A stretch of DNA of 64,000 nt, taken from Dyadobacter chenhuakuii. GTDB taxonomy: Bacteria > Bacteroidota > Bacteroidia > Cytophagales > Spirosomataceae. The first letter of the stretch is position 1; each line of letters starts with the position of its first letter. Both the position numbers and the translations under genes were made by a program. The stretch covers positions 4,391,001 through 4,455,000 of the forward strand of contig NZ_CP098805.1 of assembly GCF_023821985.2 (NCBI RefSeq), given 5' to 3'. Of the stretch, positions 61,426 to 64,000 are shown piece by piece. Below the pieces are notes generated by a model. It did not search any database. It was given only the letters and a program-made list of their open reading frames with translations, and had not been told where the DNA came from.

Positions 61426-61762
61426 TTAAAAAATCAGCAAACTCTTTGGTCATTCGAGTTCCCTGTTGCACTACATTCCAGTCCCTGCTTACCACCTCAC
61501 CAGTATCCTTGACTTCCCAGCGGCGGCGCTTGATACAAAGCGTAACACGCTGACTACGAATCGGGAAATCCGGAATGTATATCTCGGGCAGAAAGCCCTT
61601 CGACTCTAATTTCCGGTCTTTATATTCGGTGGGAGGAAGGTTCTTTTCTTCTAAGTAAATGTGAAGGCCTGGAATGGCTTCAACGATTCTGGAAAGCTCA
61701 AAATACTCGAGGATACCCTCGGGCAATAGGAACTGGGCTAGGGCTAAATACGACTCTTGCAA
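61412..61762 (-). CDS. ISAon1-type transposase N-terminal ORF
   Basis: About 116 codons inside the insertion sequence: FLLPEGILEYFELSRI, then IHIYLEEKNLPPTEYKDRKL-like sequence, ESKGFLPEIYIPDFPIRSQR and RRRWEV, ending FADFLKGLY. It matches the N-terminal DNA-binding ORF of ISAon1-type elements. The start is uncertain: no ATG lies between the inverted repeat and the conserved region, so TTG near 61762 is suggested. It stops at 61412, where the catalytic frame begins. Confidence 0.75.
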   Translation of the reverse strand: MQESYLALAQFLLPEGILEYFELSRIVEAIPGLHIYLEEKNLPPTEYKDRKLESKGFLPEIYIPDFPIRSQRVTLCIKRRRWEVKDTGEVVSRDWNVVQQGTRMTKEFADFLKGLY

Positions 61763-61862
61763 TGTATTCTCAATTGATTCACTGCAAAAAACTACTTTTT
61801 TAACGTCCCCCCAACTTTTCGGACTGATCCCCTTTTTAACATTAAGCGATTTCTTGAGGCAC

Positions 61863-61892
61863 AAAAAAAGCCTCACATTTCTGCAAGGCTTT
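61863..61892 (-). terminator. rRNA operon terminator after 5S rRNA
   Basis: Read leftward, AAAGCCT pairs with AGGCTTT around a 12-base loop, followed by a T run (an A run on the + strand). Confidence 0.75.
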
Positions 61893-61906
61893 AGTTTTAA
61901 GTGGTA

Positions 61907-62017
61907 TTGTGGCGGCTACCTACTTTACCAGGTTTGATCCAAGTATCATCGGCGGTTCTGGGCTTAACTTCTCTGTTCGGGATGGGAAGAGGTGAACACC
62001 AGGCCAATAGCCACCAA
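61907..62017 (-). rRNA. rrf: 5S ribosomal RNA
   Basis: The complement reads TTGGTGGCTATTGGCCTGGT at the 5' end, then CCTCTTCCCATCCCGAACAG and GAAGTTAAGCCCAG, ending GCCGCCACAA; the ends TTGGTGGC and GCCGCCA pair. Length is about 111 bases. It lies 90 bases after the 23S 3' end, with no tRNA in the spacer. Edges are approximate. Confidence 0.95.
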
Positions 62018-62107
62018 CAAGGTCTTTGTTGGTTTTTATCACTCAACAATATCTTTGAGTAATCAATGTCATATTGGAAGTAGAAGAGATCAAAAAGTGT
62101 TAAGATG

Positions 62108-64000
<1,893 letters not shown>

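Larger units (their letters stand above)
60406..61831 (-). mobile_element. Insertion sequence of the ISL3/ISAon1 type, intact
   Basis: Terminal inverted repeats of about 30 bases share GGATCA at the tip and TGGGGGGACGTTAA inside (60406-60436 and 61801-61831), differing by one base at the tip. An 8-base direct repeat CTTTTTAA flanks both ends (60398-60405 and 61832-61839), as expected of an ISL3 insertion. Two leftward ORFs are present. The target is the T run of a terminator hairpin. Confidence 0.85.

Overview
The window looks like the chromosome of a Bacteroidota bacterium of the Cytophagales, close to Dyadobacter (genus is inference; no database search was possible). Supporting signs are a SusC/SusD pair with its sigma factor and FecR anti-sigma factor, family-specific proteins (DUF2480, DUF4296, a GH3-like adenylating enzyme, NagB fused to a PIG-L deacetylase), promoters of the Bacteroidota TAnnTTTG type and few Shine-Dalgarno sites. 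Many starts were moved to an internal ATG because the longest frame opened on TTG or GTG far upstream of the conserved N-terminus.

1-7230 is the right part of an integrated mobile element. All its genes read leftward: a tyrosine integrase beside the attachment site, an unknown 249-aa protein, an excisionase-like HTH protein, two overlapping unknowns, a 487-aa replication-initiator-like protein with a C-terminal zinc ribbon, a double-HTH protein, and an AIPR-type abortive-infection protein cut by the left edge. A 3'-tRNA-like fragment and its terminator at 7209-7266 mark the right junction. A KilA-N protein follows.

8450-15328 is a trans-envelope signalling and uptake locus (ECF sigma, FecR, SusC with STN domain, SusD), followed by a nested palindromic repeat. 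15707-17239 holds an unknown membrane-anchored protein and a likely Panacea-type toxin-antitoxin pair. 17455-24644 carries rpmH, rnpA, a C-terminal processing protease, tsaB, DUF2480, rnhB and a Bat-like DUF58/VWA cluster. 24714-32655 is a glycan/lipid cluster: three family 2 glycosyltransferases, a methyltransferase, a propeller glycosidase-like protein, a PhyH oxygenase and a small TA-like pair.

32656-40255 carries housekeeping genes: dxr, a GH3 protein, mreBCD, a sigma/anti-sigma pair, gmk and nadD. 40256-49390 carries small secreted proteins, an AraC regulator with tandem upstream repeats, an acyl-CoA dehydrogenase, two tandem membrane proteins resembling GT-C glycosyltransferases, serS, lysC and ribH. 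49495-59934 carries a TPR protein, glyA, the nagB fusion, an unlisted 54-aa membrane protein, mutL, two rhomboid proteases and dxs. With dxs and dxr both present, the first two MEP-pathway steps are encoded here. The right end is an intact two-ORF ISL3/ISAon1-like insertion sequence lodged between terminator hairpins, then 5S rRNA and part of 23S rRNA, both on the minus strand.

Best candidates for new biology are the AIPR/replication-initiator element, the Panacea pair with an unassigned two-helix membrane partner, the tandem operator-like repeats of the AraC gene, and the small 54-aa membrane protein.
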